Assembly: GCA_021432635.1 (NCBI GenBank)
Contig: MU270120.1
Location: 92,540-156,539, forward strand
DNA length: 64,000 nt
Source: Thozetella sp. PMI_491
Lineage: Eukaryota; Ascomycota; Sordariomycetes; Chaetosphaeriales; Chaetosphaeriaceae
Direction of reading: 5' to 3'
How positions within the stretch are numbered: the stretch's first letter is position 1; each line of letters opens with the position of its first letter. The position numbers were made by a program, and so were the translations under genes. The notes beneath the pieces were generated by a model. The model searched no databases. It was not told the DNA's origin and saw nothing but the letters and a program-made list of their open reading frames with translations. Of the stretch, positions 42,844 to 54,715 are shown piece by piece.

Positions 42844-44573
42844 GTAGGAGAGGGTCGTGACGCGCCGCCGCGCTCGCCCTGGCTGGGTTTACGGACACAA
42901 AGGGGAAGCGCTACTACTGCATCAACTCTGAGGTTAGGCGTTAGGGTGGCCGATGACGGTTCTATGCCGCCATTATCGTTGGGGCGGTGTCTTCACTATG
43001 GTTTGTCTTCTTCTTTTGCGTGACAGACAGCTTCCTGCTTCCTGCGCTCCAGTACTGGCCCAGCAGACTGGCTCACGCGTATGAACCTTGGTGCGAGGAT
43101 ATGCTCCGGACCTAGTACGTAGTAGGTGCTCTCTGCTGCAGCCTGCCGCTACGTCATTGCACCCCGCTGCGTTCCCCTACAGCACCATCCGCCTCATTGC
43201 GAGCGCAAGTACATATTAATACACTTTTTATGCTTTGGAAAAGGAGAGAAAACGGAAAGTGGTGAGAAAGAGAGAGGGGCTCTTGACTACTGCGTCTTCC
43301 CCAGAAGTTCCAGCATGTCCTCTTGAACCAGTCCCAGCTCGTCTTGACGCCTCTGTAGCTAGCCCAGTCTAGCATTGGGGCCCATTGATGGAGGACATGG
43401 ATGCGTATCTGTACTTCTCAACAAATTCGTAGGCCCCTGTCGTTCTACCATTGCCCAATGCCTACGCGCAAGGAATTCTACAGGCGATGAGTCGGGTCCT
43501 TGGCGCATGGCCCATGCCTCATCGACCTCGGCCGGTTTATGCAGTAGCTTACTCTGCGTGTGCTCTGAGGCGAAACTACACGTTGGGCCAGTGAGCCAGC
43601 TGCAATCAGCATACCAAGCAACTGTACACCAAGTCCACGTATGAACCCACAGCTCTCGTGCACTTATGACATACGCCAGACGGCACAACACGCTTAGCAA
43701 CCACATCAGAAACGGCCATGAGGCTGCTCGGGAACTCAAAGAAGAGACCCTGTTACTACTTGCGTGAGGAAGCCCAGCGGCGTAGAGAAGGAAGGAAGCA
43801 GACAATACGTGGCCATGGGTGGCTTGCCGCCCATACAAGCCCAGATGGAGGGCCAGTTGTCGGTGTTAGGGTAGATGATAGCCAGCACACCATAGAAGGT
43901 CCGACTGCCAAGGGTGGTACGACTGGCCAGGTTGGCCAAAAACGACGCAAAACGTTAATCCCCGTATTTGGAAGAGGAGATCAGTGTTGAGAGCTGTTTG
44001 TTGAAGATGTTGTGGGTGGTGGTATGGATGCGGGGCATTTCGTAGCGCATATTAGGTGGTGTGGACCCCTCCTACGCTCGATAAGATAGGTAGATAACCA
44101 CTTTCACATGCTTCTCGCCTGTGCTGTGGCCCCCCACCGTTCGGGCCGCGCAGCTCTTTTCTCATTCCTTTCCATGACTTTTGTTTTCGTATTTTCACTC
44201 ACTGGCATCTAGGTACTGTCCTACTGGTTTGCTTGCCTTGCCTACTTCATATTCACCCTCCACCCCGCGGGATCGATTCTCGTCCCTGCCTTCTGGGCAT
44301 CGTTTCCTCCCATTCTGGGCTCAAAGGTCTTTCGCTTGCCGGGCAAACTTGCGCACTCCCAGTCATGCATCCATGATGGATCTGCATCCTACCAAGCGCC
44401 AATAGCGGAACCTTATTTTATTTTTATATTTTCTTCGATCTTCCCTATTTTAACCCTTTGGTCGCTCACTCGTGTACCAAGTCATCCTGTTCTTTCTTGG
44501 CTACTCGTTTGCTTCCCTCCTGCCCACTGGCTGTCCGCTAGGAAGCGCGGGGCCGTGCAGTAGTAGGTGAAAC
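42844..44573. other. 1.7-kb intergenic, cue1 to 44574 gene
   Basis: No supportable gene. The last 400 bp before 44574 are pyrimidine-rich with T/A stretches (44410-44440), typical of a promoter and leader of a fungal gene. Confidence 0.55.
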
Positions 44574-45629
44574 ATGGACCAGGTGCGGAGGCACTCGTCA
44601 GTCGAAGGGCCGCAGATGCATGGCGTTTCCTCAAGCTTCCAACGCTGGGGTTCCCGTGTTGATCGCAGCGTTGTACGTGAGGACTACCAGTCAGGCCAGG
44701 GGCGCGTGTCCATGAAGGAAGAGCGGGTGTCGATCATGATGTCGGTGTTACCAACCTCGATACAGAACCGCCTGCCGAGGGTGCCTTCCATCCGTAAGAC
44801 GATCTCGCCGGTCAAGATTGGGTATGCGTCTTCGGCATCGTCGGGTACCGTCACGCCAGAGTCAGAAGGCGATGAAGTCATGGATGTTGCGAGGAGAGAC
44901 GGGCCTCTGATCACCGAGGCATACGAATATTCCCATCACAGAGAGTACCCGCCAGGCCAAGACGCAGCAGCGCAGATGTCTCCGTCGGGGGTCGGTTGGC
45001 GACCTGGTCGACAAGGTGAATGTTTCTCACCCATGCTGGGAAAGGTTCGAGATAGCTAACAGCTCGGCACAGGACTGGATCTAGTGCTTACTGCGGCGCA
45101 GGAGAGCAAGGGCCGAGTTGCTCACAACTACGACACGGCATTCGAGCGCAAAACATACGTCGACGGCGTGGCCTACCTCCTCAGTGGGCTCCCTCAGGAC
45201 CTAGATCGGGGAGAATTGGCCATCCTCGGTCGGTCACTGCCGCCCTCCCTCGCAGAGCGAGCCATTCCGGACGCTCATCCCCGGAGGAGACTTTCGGACG
45301 CGCCGGGACAGCGCAATTGGGTGCACAGCTTACTCCTCTTCTTGCTTGGATATCTACTCTCATGGGTCCGGTGGGCAGCACCATACGTCCTGCTGCTAAT
45401 CAGTGAGGCTATGAGGTACGAGCGCGAGTACAGGGTGTCGGAGAACGTGCTCGGAACGACCATGGCGGGTTTCAGCATGGGGCTAGCCGTGGTGAAGAGA
45501 ATGGGCGATGGGCTCGCCGGACAGGTGCTTGCAGATGCTTTCGAGTATGCCGCACAGGGGGTTTCAGGCGCACTGAAAGAATTTGCCGAGGAGGAGTTCA
45601 CCTCCAGGCCGGGGCCTCGGAGATGGTGA
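44574..45629 (+). CDS. Uncharacterised fungal membrane protein
   Basis: A two-exon gene (44574-45015, 45073-45629) encoding 332 aa that I do not recognise. The intron is 57 bp with a GCTAAC branch site and joins RQG to LDLVLTAAQESKG in frame. The N-terminal half is Ser/Arg-rich and probably disordered (SSFQRWGSRVDRS, VPSIRKTISPVKIGYASSA). The middle has a well-formed helix, HNYDTAFERKTYVDGVAYLLSGLPQDLD. Near the C-terminus are one or two hydrophobic segments (WVHSLLLFLLGYLLSWVRWAAPYVLLLISEAM) and an amphipathic end. Codon use and splice signals look like the neighbours, so it is probably expressed. A peripheral or single-pass membrane protein is likely; no function is proposed. Confidence 0.75.
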
Positions 45630-46429
45630 GGCGAGAGAGATTACGCTAGCGATCGTCTACTCATTGGATTCCATGAGCACAACGGGACATAATTATTGCC
45701 GGGCCTCTTTTCGAATGCACATAAAATGTTGATGCGGATCTGGAGACACACGTCAGATATAGGCCGTCCCATGGCATATACCTGTTCAAGGCGTCGACAA
45801 TGTTTACAGCTGGGGAAAGGCGCGAACGCCTGCAACGCCTTCCCTCTTTCTCCAATTGGGTACCATCGTGGCTGGCATCATGTGTTCCATGTGAACCCTC
45901 CTCGCGTAGGACACAATGCACAGGATGCTAGTTGTGCGTAGTGTCTTTTTGGTAGGCGCGTCGTCGAATTTGTCCGCTAGAAAAAGACATTGCATGGGCC
46001 CAAAAGATATCTTGTAGCCTCTATGTAGGTGTAGATAAGTAAGGTACATAGGTACCTACCTAAAATGTCGTACAGTTCATGCTGTCGAGTTAACTTAACT
46101 ATCTTCGGCTAGCGTCCGGATACCCCTATCGATAAGCGATATGCAGCAATTAGCCAGTCAGGGCCCACTCTTTTTTTTTTGTCTGCAGAAAGTCATTCTC
46201 TCATTTGATAGGAGCTTGCCTGCTGGCAGACTTAATTTTTCCTCTGCCTCTCCCTTCTATCTCTTTGCCGTGATCTTCCATTTCTTGCGACGAAGGCTCG
46301 AACAAGACGGCCTCAACATACACTCCTTCCCATCCCACATTGCCAAGTCAATCAGCGCAGCATCTGACGTCCGCTCTCATACCCCTAATCTCCTGCCGAC
46401 GTCAGCCATTCTCTTGAACATCCTTCACG
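45630..46429. other. Intergenic, upstream of mss116
   Basis: 800 bp with no gene seen. A GGTACC-rich stretch (46041-46062) includes the palindrome AGGTACCT, a common short element in this window. Confidence 0.6.
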
Positions 46430-48401
46430 ATGTTTAGGAACACCTTATCGCGACACGCCGGCCTCTGTCGCCGTGTCGTGCTGGCCGCTCCTCCGACTCG
46501 CCTCGTATCGCAAGCTACGTCTATCCCAGGCATACAAACCCGCGCCATTGGTCCTCGCCTCGTGTACCGCGCTTTGAGTTCGCAGCCGCACCGCTTCTCT
46601 CCCGCTGATGCAGCGGCGAGTGTGCCGATACCCGACGAGAGTGTCGCCGGGGCTCCGAAGGAGGTCACCCGCTTTACCGAGCTCAGAGACCTTGGCTTTG
46701 ACGATCGCCTCGTCGAATCAATCACAAGTGGCATGAAATACGAGCAAATGACCCAGGTTCAATCCATGACCATCAACGAGGCCATGGCTGGCAAGGACCT
46801 GTACGTACCCTCATACCCGTCGATCCGAGAACCATCCAATAGAAGCTAACGGGCCTAGTGTTGCCCAAGCGAAAACAGGCACGGGAAAAACTCTTGCTTT
46901 CCTAGTCCCAACCATCCAGAAGATGCTGCAAGCAAATCCGAACATGAACTCCAGGACCGCCCGATCGGACGATATCCAGGCGATTGTCATCTCGCCAACT
47001 CGCGAGCTGGCTGAGCAGATCGGCAGTGAGGCCAGGAAACTTTGCCGGGGAACCGGGATTGTCGTTCAGACGGCAGTGGGTGGGACACAGAAGTCTTCGA
47101 TGCTCCGTGAGACCCAGCGGCGAGGCTGCCACTTGTTGGTTGCTACCCCTGGCCGGCTCAATGACTTGCTCAGCGATCCCAGGACCGGGATTGCTGCCCC
47201 CAACCTTCGCTGCTTAGTACTTGATGAGGCCGATCGAATGCTGGACGTGGGATTCCAGCAAGAGCTCGAGTCCATACTCGAGCAACTCCCTTCCCGCCGC
47301 GATGTTCCCCGACAGACGCTCCTCTTCTCTGCTACCATTCCGCGGAACGTGATCCAGCTCGCGAGAAATTTCGTCGATGCGAAAAATTTCTCGTTTGTCC
47401 AGACAATCAAGGAGGACGACAGTCCAACACACGAAAAGATTCCGCAGCACATAGTCGTATGCAAGGAGATGGCAAACGTTTTCCCAACCCTCGTAGAGCT
47501 CATTACTCGCGAGCTCCAACTCGCCAAGGAAACCCCCGGTCGCCTCCCGTTCAAGGCCATGGTTTTCCTGCCCACGAAGTACATGGTTCAATATGCGTCC
47601 GACTTCTTCAAGGCCCTCAGGCGCAACGAGAGGAACCTGCCCTATGTCATGGATATCCACTCAGGGCTTAGCCAAGCTCAGCGAACACGAGCCGCCCAGA
47701 ACTTCAAAGACGCCACTTCCGGTATTCTGCTCTCGTCAGATGTGACAGCAAGAGGCATGGACTTCCCCAACGTCTCCCACGTCATTCAGGTGCACGCGCC
47801 GAGCAGTCGAGACCAATATATTCATCGAGTCGGGCGTACCGGTCGTGCCGACAAGCCTGGCGAAGGCTGGCTGCTAATCACACAGCCAGAGCTGTATCCT
47901 GCTAGGAGACGGCTGGTAGATCTTCCCCTGAAGCAGCACCGTGACCTTAAGTGCGCTTCCTTCGAAGCTAAGGAAGGCATAGACGAGATGGAGGGCGCCC
48001 CGAGCGAGTTCCAAATCGCCGAAGACATGGGGGCACGCGTTCCGCTTGAAACCCGAGAGGAAGCCTACAGATCCATGCTTGGCGGCGCCATGAAGGGTGT
48101 AGAACCCCAGGAGCTTGTGGATGGACTGAACAAATGGGCCAGCGTTGAGTGGCGCATGGACACCCCTCCCCCCGTCACACAGAAGGCCGCCCAATCGATA
48201 AGAGCCCGCGGCCTCAATATCAAAGCCTTTGATCGCAATACTGGGCGAGACTTTGACCGCCATACTGGGCGAGACTTTGACCGCCGTGGCGGACGTAACT
48301 TCGGAGGGGCCCGCGACAGAAAACAACCCATCGACGGCTGGTCTAGAATGGAATCGTCTCAGGGACGCAATAATAGCCGTTACAGTAAGGCTTCTTTTTA
48401 A
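46430..48401 (+). CDS. mss116: Mitochondrial DEAD-box RNA helicase, MSS116 type
   Basis: ATP-dependent RNA helicase that assists mitochondrial intron splicing and translation. Exons 46430-46800 and 46859-48401 give 637 aa. The N-terminus is Arg/Ser/Ala-rich and lacks acidic residues for about 60 aa, consistent with matrix targeting. Helicase motifs appear in order: Q motif YEQMTQVQ, Walker A AKTGTGKT (128-135, just after the intron), PTRELA, TPGR, DEAD (246-249), SAT (281-283), VFLPTKYM, DVTARGMDFP and HRVGRTGR. The region after the helicase core matches the MSS116 C-terminal extension. It ends in a basic tail with three FDRxxGR repeats, an RNA-binding type of tail also found in yeast Mss116. 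Confidence 0.92.
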
Positions 48402-49138
48402 AGCGTGAGGAGCGGCAAAGCTGTAACGATAGGCGAGGTTGAAGTCGCGGGCCTGGGGCTCTTCCGCCCTGATCTGTCTGTATTTTTACACCGCAGAGCC
48501 ATGTACCATAGCGTTTTTGCTCCTACCCTCTAGGTTAGGCCTTCATCTACTTATCCCTATGAGGAGGGCCTCGGAAACGGGCTGGAGCGAGTAACATCAA
48601 ACCAAGAGAGGAAGGAGTCGGAGTTGGTCTAATGCGTCTTATGGAAGGGGGCAAGGGGCAACTTGGGCATGGGGAAATCTCTACTTTTCCGACGGCTTGT
48701 CGTTTTCTACTTTGTATGTTAAAAGCAATGACTGCTGCATGCTCTAGATGCTCTAGATAGTCGTGTAAGTTAATACACTTCAGGTTGGGTTGTTACGATC
48801 GCTGACGCCATGGCATAGATAGACGTGCTGGATCGTTGCCGATAAAAGAGAAGCCGGGGGCGGTTGTGAGGCCGCAGTATTCTATGTGGTATCTACCAAC
48901 CGGCTAAGCAAATACTGCGTGAGTATGTTTACAGCCCATGCGCTTCGAAGTGGGCCGTGTTTCGAAATACCCTGAACGAAATCACAGGCCCCATCGCTGG
49001 TCAGGTCTCCCTTTCCTGAACGCATTTCTTAGGCATATGCCTGGAGGGGAGAGATGCCCGTCCCCCGGACTCCCGGAGCAATAGAATCTTCATATTGCTA
49101 GGCCGTAAGGCGCGGGAGTAGCCCAGCAGTTCCGGCCA
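48402..49138. other. Convergent intergenic, mss116 / pex7
   Basis: 737 bp between converging genes. A tandem ATGCTCTAG pair lies near 48739-48756. I see no gene. Confidence 0.6.
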
Positions 49139-50353
49139 TCAACGCCTCAGTAACGTATGGACATCCCACAGTAGCACCCTCTCATCCCAGCCGACGCTCG
49201 CCACCCAGCCGCCGGCGCCGAACAGGCACCAGTCGACGCCGGTTGCAAACTCGGTGTGTCGATTCATGAGCCCGAGCTGCGTGCCGACGCGCACAGCATC
49301 GGGCGCGCCCATCTGCTGCTGGGGTGGCACCATGCTTCCGTCTGTCCAGACGCGCACCGTCATGTCGTAACTAGCACTGATGAGAATGTCGCTCGCGTGC
49401 GGACTCCACGCCAGGCGGCGCACGGCATACTCGTGGCCCTGCAGTACCGCCAGTGGCCCCCCGGTTGGGTTTCTGATGTCGAAGGTGCGGATGGCGCGGT
49501 CTACGCCGGCGGCAGCGATGACGGTATCGCGGTACTTGTTCCAGTCATGCGTGAGTACTTCGGCCGGCACCGCCCCGGCGTATGTCTGGCCGTCGGCGAG
49601 CTGGCGGAAGGAGCCGCCCGGTTTGGCGCCCGGTGCGTGCACGGGGATGGTGGCCGTTAGGTGGTACTTGGCCGACACGGGGGTGCGCAAGTCAAAGATG
49701 CGGATGTGCGAGTCGGACGAGACGGCCGAGATGATGGCCGGGTTGGAGGGAGAGAAGGAGGTCCCGTATGTACAGCAGCCGACGGGGAGGGTCTTGAGAG
49801 AGGCGTTGCGGGTGGGCGACCACTATAAGGATAGAAGAGAGTCTAAGCAGCTGAGGGGGGTTTGCGCATGCTGGGGAGAAAACAGGTCGTGTGGATGGCG
49901 CGTGTAGTTAGGGAAGGGGCGGCGGGGGTTACGAGAGGAGAAGGGAAGACCAACAATCTTGACAGTGCCGTCCCACGAGCTCGAAATGAAGGTGTCCTTG
50001 GTGATTGGATTCCAGCACACGGAGAAGGCCTCTCGCTTGTGCTCGTGGAAGTTCATGACGGGGAAGTCGTTGACGGCGAGGTCAAACAGCTTCAGAGACC
50101 CGTCCCCGCAGGCGACGACGAGCTGATTCTCGTTGATCTCGCTCCAGGTTAGGTCGTAGAGGGCGTCGTTGGTGTCGAACGTCTTCTCGACGTGGATGCC
50201 TTGGGCGTTCATGCCCAGCGCAAACACCTTGCCGTTGCCCACGATGCCAAAGTTGGCCGACGAGGCGACGGCGAGGCGCGAGTCGTAGTAGGGCGAGTAC
50301 TTGACCGCGTACGGGTTGAAGCCCGGCGTGCGGAACTCGAGCATCGACGCCAT
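49139..50353 (-). CDS. pex7: PEX7, PTS2 receptor for peroxisomal import
   Basis: WD40 protein that binds the PTS2 signal of matrix proteins and carries them to the peroxisome. Exons 50353-49955 and 49822-49139 give 360 aa. The start MASMLEFRTPGFNPYAVKYSP is the family's. Repeats are visible as YDLTWSEINENQLVVACGDGSLKLFD, FSVCWNPITKDTFISSSWDGTVKIW, FSPSNPAIISAVSSDSHIRIFD, VLTHDWNKYRDTVIAAAGVDRAIRTFD, VRRLAWSPHASDILISASYDMTVRVW and GVDWCLFGAGGWVASVGWDERVLLWD. The 132-bp intron falls between K-I and W at the end of the second complete repeat. It is divergent from the AlkB gene across 515 bp. Confidence 0.95.
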
Positions 50354-50868
50354 GGCTGCGCTGCTGCTAGGTAGCCGCCGCCGTCTTCTTTTGTTGTCCT
50401 CGTCGTTAGGCGGCGCCGCTACCTCATTGATCGTTGTGTGGTTGCGACCGATCACTGCTGCTGTTTGGCACCGGTCCCGGCAGATTCATGTAAGGCCGAG
50501 CCAGCCTCGGTCCAGCGCTTTGGATTCCCCGTGCCCGCATGGAGCTCTCCCATCCCACTTTTTCTTCGCGCCTGCCCGCTTGCTTGTGGCATTGCACTAC
50601 CCCCCTGGCGTGGGGTAAGAATAAAACCATGGCCCTCCCCACCGGCCTCACCTTCTTTTGATCACGTGCTCTCGCGGTCGGTTTCGCGTCGCTAACTTGA
50701 CCGAAACCAGCCCCGCGTCCCGACGTGTGCATGCCCCGCGCCATTCAGAGTCAGTCGTTTGACCAGAAAGCACGGCTCGCTTCCACCCTGCGCAATGCTC
50801 AGCTTGCCCGAGATGAAACTTGAGGAACGCGCTGCAGGCAAACTAGACAGCAGACCGTTGCTCCGACC
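50354..50868. promoter_or_regulatory. Bidirectional promoter, pex7 / AlkB gene
   Basis: 515 bp shared by two divergent genes. It contains CACGTG at 50663-50668, the E-box bound by bHLH factors, and TTTCGCG at 50682-50688, a sequence close to E2F/MBF-type cell-cycle sites, both nearer the AlkB gene. Roles are inferred from motif only. Confidence 0.4.
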
Positions 50869-52361
50869 ATGGACGCTTTCGTCACGAGAAAGAAGCGCAA
50901 ATCCAGCCCGGAAGTCGCCAGAGCCTACGAGACCAGCGAGGACAACGACGAGGATGACTCGACAGACCTGAAGCTGGCCATTCTCTCCTCTCTCCACCCC
51001 AATACAGACCAAGAGTCTTTGCTTGATGTCCTTCTTGCCCATAATGGATCGGTCCAGGACGCATCCGCGTCCCTCACGACGCCCGGTCCTGCCAAGAAGG
51101 CCAGCGGGGTCAAGGGTGCCCAAACCTCGCTGAGATCATTTGCATTAGGACCCCCCGGACGGGATCCTTCCGTGTCACCCAGGAAGAAAGCGAGGCTTCT
51201 CTCCAAGAAGGGGACCACCCTCCACCTCTTTGACCCCGTAGATGTTAGCGAGCACACACCATGCACCATCATCCACAACTTCCTCCCACCGGACCTAGCA
51301 CACGACCTCCTCGTAGAACTTGTTGAAGAATCAAAGACTTTTGACAAGATCAGATTCCAGATGTTCGACCGTGTCGTCGCAAGCCCACACACCTCGAGCT
51401 TCTACGTCGATGGTTCTCTCGAAAAGTACAACTACATCTACAACGGATCCGCGTTGACGGTCGGGACCCCCCACCCCAAACAACCTCCGCATCCTTCTCC
51501 TTGGAACCTTGGATCGTGAAGAGCTAGAAACGGAAAGCTGACTTTTAGCTTCAGGATGTCCGATCTATAACCCCGAATCTACAAAGAGCCATGCCTCTCG
51601 TCGAGGAGGCGGTCAACAAAGAGGTCCAGGACCGGATTAGGACGCGGTATCGCGATGGGAAGAAGCTAAAATACCAATCTCCGAACCGCTGGAGTGCCAA
51701 CGCCGCCTTTATCAACTGCTACAACGGGCCCCAAGAGAGCCTCGGCTGGCATAGCGACCAATTAACATACCTCGGGCCGCGAGCCATTATCGGCTCATTG
51801 TCACTCGGGGTGTCGCGCGAGTTTCGCGTGCGCCGCATCGTACCCAAGGACGGCGTTGTGGAGGATGAAGCAAGGATGGCTGCCGCTATTGCTGACGCGG
51901 AGCCAGGTGATGCAAGTGGCCAGATTGCCATTCACCTCCCACACAACTCGCTCCTGGTGATGCACGCGGAGATGCAGGAGGAGTGGAAGCACAGCATCGC
52001 CCCGGCCCAAGCCATCGAGCCGCACCCGGTAGCGGGAAATCGGCGCATTAATGTTACATACCGGGACTACCGCGCGGACTTTCACCCACGATACATACCC
52101 AGGTGTAAGTGTGGGAACCAGGGGGTACTGCGTGTGGTGCAGCGGAAGAAAGACAGCCGGGGACGGTATTTCTGGATGTGCCACGAGGGCAACATACCAG
52201 GTAAAGAAAACTGCAGCTTCTTCCAATGGGCCGAGTTTGACGATGACGGGAATCCTCCCTGGCCGGTGGACGAGAAAGACCGTAGAGCACCAGTGCCATC
52301 TTCGAATGTAGAATCCCAGCCCGGTAAAGTGGATGCCATGTCCGCCAGCTATTCCTCTTGA
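50869..52361 (+). CDS. CUE-AlkB-GRF protein: 2OG-Fe(II) dioxygenase for alkylated nucleic acid
   Basis: AlkB-family demethylase with added domains. Exons 50869-51459 and 51555-52361 give 465 aa. A CUE ubiquitin-binding domain lies at about 33-69 (DLKLAILSSLHPNTDQESLLDVLLAHNGS). The AlkB core has the iron ligands H263 and D265 (LGWHSDQ) and H343, and the 2-oxoglutarate pair R361 and R367 (NRRINVTYR). A GRF zinc finger closes the protein with C381, C383, C406 and C417 (CKCGNQG ... FWMCHEGN ... ENCSFFQW). GRF fingers bind single-stranded DNA. The layout suggests repair of alkylated DNA with ubiquitin-dependent recruitment, as animal ASCC-ALKBH3 does with separate subunits; this is inference. A TTTTAG six bases before the chosen acceptor would add Leu-Gln. 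Confidence 0.9.
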
Positions 52362-52365
52362 GCAA

Positions 52366-52371
52366 AATAAA
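52366..52371 (+). terminator. AATAAA polyadenylation-like signal of AlkB gene
   Basis: AATAAA begins 5 nt after the stop codon of the AlkB gene, very close, with only 111 bp separating this gene from the converging gene on the other strand. It could direct 3' processing, but fungal signals are loose. Confidence 0.35.
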
Positions 52372-52472
52372 CGTCAATACGCAAACGCAAGGCTATGTGT
52401 CGAGCAAGCAAGCCCCCGTGCACTAACCCTTGGCTGCATGCCTTACTGCGAAACAAATTTCTAGCTCCTTTC

Positions 52473-54715
52473 TCACCACCAGCCATTCCAGACCCAGTGC
52501 CCTGTGTCTTTCTTCCCTCTCTGGGTACTAGTGTTAACACTCCCATCTCCGCGGCCACTCCAAGTCCCTAGTCCCACGCCCACACCTTTGTCGCTCTGCT
52601 GTGCACCACGAGAGGCCTGTCTTCCATCTAGCCTCTTTTCCATCACGGTCGTTGCTAACCTCTGTAGTGAATCAGCCCCAATAGGCCGCTGGTTCCATAG
52701 CGCATGCGTCTGGGTCGTCTCCCGGTGCCTCGGAGCTTCAACTCTCTGCTGGTCTCTATCTCTATACCTAGCCTTTTTGCCTCCTTCTGGCGTCGTGGGC
52801 ATCTCCAGAAAGTTTTTAGGCAAAGGCGAAATATCTCGCCTGTTCATATTTGAAAGGCGAGGAGCTGTCGAAACACACGTGTCGGATGGCAAGCGAGGCG
52901 CTTTCTTGACTTGCCGGCTTGACCTTCGGCTAGTTGATGTGCACCGCATCTCGGTCCAAATCTTGGTCGCGAATCCAGACTGGCGATCCGGACATTCCTC
53001 CTCCTGGTCAGGTAACCCTTCAGTTAATGCGCCTTGGAGACTTGCATGTCGTCGTGGGACTGGCGGTGCGTTGCGTGCTAGAGGAGCTAGCTCTATGCTA
53101 TCCTCGCTCACAGCATTCGTGTTGCTTCTATTTAAGTTGCTGGGTTGGGAGATCCAGACGGTCCTAGGCTGCGCAACCTTTCGCGGAAAGGACCGCGATG
53201 CCACAATATGCTGCATAAAATCGCTGGCGGCTGCCACTCCCCAGTGGGAGGCGACTATCTCATGCAGCGGGCTAGGTTTGGGTACGGGCCGAGGAGACCA
53301 TGGCGCGAACGAATTATGGCGTTTGATGGCCGCTGTGGCGGAAGTCTCCATGACTGTATGCACACTCGCAATCCCACCTCCAACCGAAGCGATATCTTCC
53401 TCAGGAAATCCTGAATGGCGATATGCTACACGGACTTGGAGATAGTCGAAAAGAGAGCTGCCGAGCTGATTCTCAAGGTCCGCCATCAACTCATCAGATG
53501 GATGTCTGGCGTGCCCTTTTGCCATTTGTTCTTGAGATGATAAGAGACGCAGATGGGCTAAAACGAGCATCCTACATCTCGGGTAGAGCGTTCTCCCAAA
53601 GAGGGTTAGTTGAGAGTAGACCGGGGCAAACAGCGGAATTGCGATACCTAGGAGTTGTTCTGCCTTCTAGAACTTCGACGACAGAGGTGTTGCGCATTGG
53701 GACGATAGTCGCCGTTACATTGTATAGACAACCGTATTCCAAAATTTCTGTCATTTTGAATTAGGACGAGGTCTAGATAACGTGGGGAGCGATTCATGCT
53801 AACCCGACGAAACTGCACCGGCATGCTGTCTAGACTGCTGCACAGAGACTGGGGTATGCGGTTGGCTTAACTGGGCCGAAATTTGAATTGCCGCCCAGAG
53901 GTCGGTATCTCCGTTGGGGAGGGTCTTGGTCTCAGGTGTGATCGATATTCTCGGTATCAGTAAGAATGGCCCACGGGATAACGATTCGTTATTCCCAGTA
54001 TAGAAGTCAGGGCTGTCTCCCTGACGAAATAAGGGCGAGACGCTCACATCTTCAAAAGACGGCTTCAGTGGAGGAGAGTACATAATATGTCGGCCTCCAT
54101 CTCCTAGATCTCTTTCCTTCGTGTAGGGGGTGCTCGTTGAAGGTAGAGGGCCAGGGGCGATGTTGAACGGTTTGCCAAAAGGCTCGTTATCCGCGAGTCT
54201 GACTCGGCCTCTTCGATTGAGAAATAGTAAGCTTGGCTTTGCCGACAAGTGCGGTACAACTGTTTTCTCTCTTTCGCGGGTCGTAGTGGTGCACGAGTTT
54301 GACCGACGTACTCGAAGGGATTCATCCTCCGAGCTTAGACCGGCGTTGTTTCCTATCTCGCCGTATCAGTCAAGCGAATTGCCCACGAGTTCGTAACCAT
54401 ACCGAGCTGGCCAGGCCCTTCGTACGCATTCCCGAATCCTTCAAGCCGTAGGGACCTCAGGTTCGCTCTCCTCTTCGGCACCACTAGGGGACGTTCTCCA
54501 TCGGGAGACTCGGGTACACTCCCCAGACTTTCAACCGGGCTGGCGTCAAAGCCAGGCCGTCTATCGTTCCTCCTGCCTGACTCACTGCGTCCATTTAAGT
54601 GGCCAGAGTTGCTGGATCTAGCTCTCTTGACGATCTGGAGTGGCCGTGGAATGTTGTCATCAGTCTCATCCCCACGAAACTCTAGGTTAAGAGGGTGGAA
54701 CGACAGGGTCACCAT
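52473..54715 (-). CDS. Uncharacterised conserved fungal protein (four exons)
   Basis: Exons 54715-54403, 54352-53804, 53747-53648 and 53571-52473 assemble into one 686-aa frame; every junction keeps phase and introns 2 and 3 have CTAAT/CTAAC branch sites. Recognisable stretches are KPSLLFLNRRGRVRLADNEP, GPFLLIPRISITPETKTLPNG, DLWAAIQISAQL, RMLVLAHLRLLSS and RPIGADSLQRL. I recall similar segments in filamentous-fungal proteins annotated as von Willebrand/RING-finger-containing, but neither a RING nor a VWA domain is visible here, so no function is claimed. The C-terminal third is Arg/Ser/Thr-rich and probably disordered. The start at 54715 is the first ATG of an open frame that continues upstream without another ATG; an additional 5' exon is possible. 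Confidence 0.65.
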
